Shown piece after piece: positions 62,411 through 64,000 of a DNA stretch of 64,000 bases (the stretch's first letter is position 1; the number at the start of each line of letters is the position of its first letter). A program made the translations under genes and the position numbers. The DNA comes from Gillisia limnaea DSM 15749 (GTDB lineage Bacteria; Bacteroidota; Bacteroidia; Flavobacteriales; Flavobacteriaceae): NCBI RefSeq assembly GCF_000243235.1, contig NZ_JH594606.1, forward strand, positions 2,918,255 through 2,982,254. The letters are read 5' to 3'. The notes beneath the pieces are model-generated. The model was given only the letters and a program-made list of their open reading frames with translations, made no database searches and was not told the origin of the DNA.

Positions 62411-64000
<1,590 letters not shown>

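Overview
The window reads as chromosomal, mostly housekeeping DNA of a marine-type Bacteroidetes bacterium, most likely a member of the Flavobacteriaceae (Gramella/Salegentibacter/Zunongwangia-like; the genus is inference only). The reasons are AT-rich DNA with A-rich leaders instead of Shine-Dalgarno sites, several upstream boxes of the Bacteroidetes type TAnnTTTG (some with a TTG/TTTG box 16-22 nt further up), and many families typical of the phylum (DUF2007, DUF4920, DUF2911, DUF2795, DUF4199, DUF6268, a roughly 1120-residue SecA, a cyclophilin-FKBP fusion). No tRNA, rRNA, CRISPR array, prophage, transposase gene or classical defence system is visible. The first gene (peptidase M49) and the last gene (ligA) are cut by the window edges.

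Layout. 1-1.2 kb: end of a dipeptidyl-peptidase III-like gene. 1.3-5.3 kb: a biotin operon on the minus strand (bioF, a DUF2007 gene, bioD, bioA). 5.4-11.5 kb: an MgtC-family gene and a complete seven-subunit Mrp Na+/H+ antiporter operon (mnhA to mnhG, minus strand). 12-16.7 kb: a MazG-like pyrophosphohydrolase, ilvE, a DUF4920 lipoprotein, mnmD, a TIGR01777 epimerase and YceI. 16.8-18.7 kb: grpE-dnaJ. 19-24.2 kb: a tightly coupled five-gene set (ABC ATPase and permease, MscS channel, beta-barrel protein, NtrC-like regulator without a DNA-binding domain). 24.3-30.2 kb: GNAT, PPK2, M28 peptidase, MATE pump, PAP2. 30.1-34.5 kb: minus-strand envelope-glycan genes behind meaB. 34.6-39.7 kb: ohr, DUF2911, and an ECF sigma / putative anti-sigma / adhesin-like operon, M23 peptidase, DUF4199. 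39.8-48.2 kb: secA, DUF2795, cobalamin adenosyltransferase, a LolD-type ATPase, a methyltransferase and an ABC-F protein. 48.4-54.6 kb: start of an exopolysaccharide export locus (wza, wzc, an ABC-2 permease) facing an asparagine synthetase. 55-59.1 kb: pssA and an envelope operon (kdsD, tatC, a carboxymuconolactone decarboxylase-like gene, lptB). 59.1-64 kb: recQ, a dual-family prolyl isomerase and ligA.

Several groups act together: bioF/D/A make biotin; mnhA-G form one membrane complex; wza/wzc and the permease export a surface glycan; kdsD and lptB serve lipopolysaccharide synthesis and export; grpE/dnaJ serve DnaK, which lies elsewhere. MeaB and the cobalamin adenosyltransferase both serve a B12-dependent mutase that must also lie elsewhere.

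I found no clearly new multi-gene system. The most notable signals are: a dispersed two-hairpin intergenic repeat family in four copies, two of which supply a gene's stop codon; six consecutive 11-residue repeats in a secreted protein behind an ECF sigma factor; an NtrC-like regulator with no DNA-binding domain and a changed sigma-54 contact loop; a RecQ without zinc cysteines and a DnaJ with half the usual zinc motifs; a hexanucleotide repeat coding the tyrosine tail of Wzc; and a hairpin with a T run in the exopolysaccharide leader.
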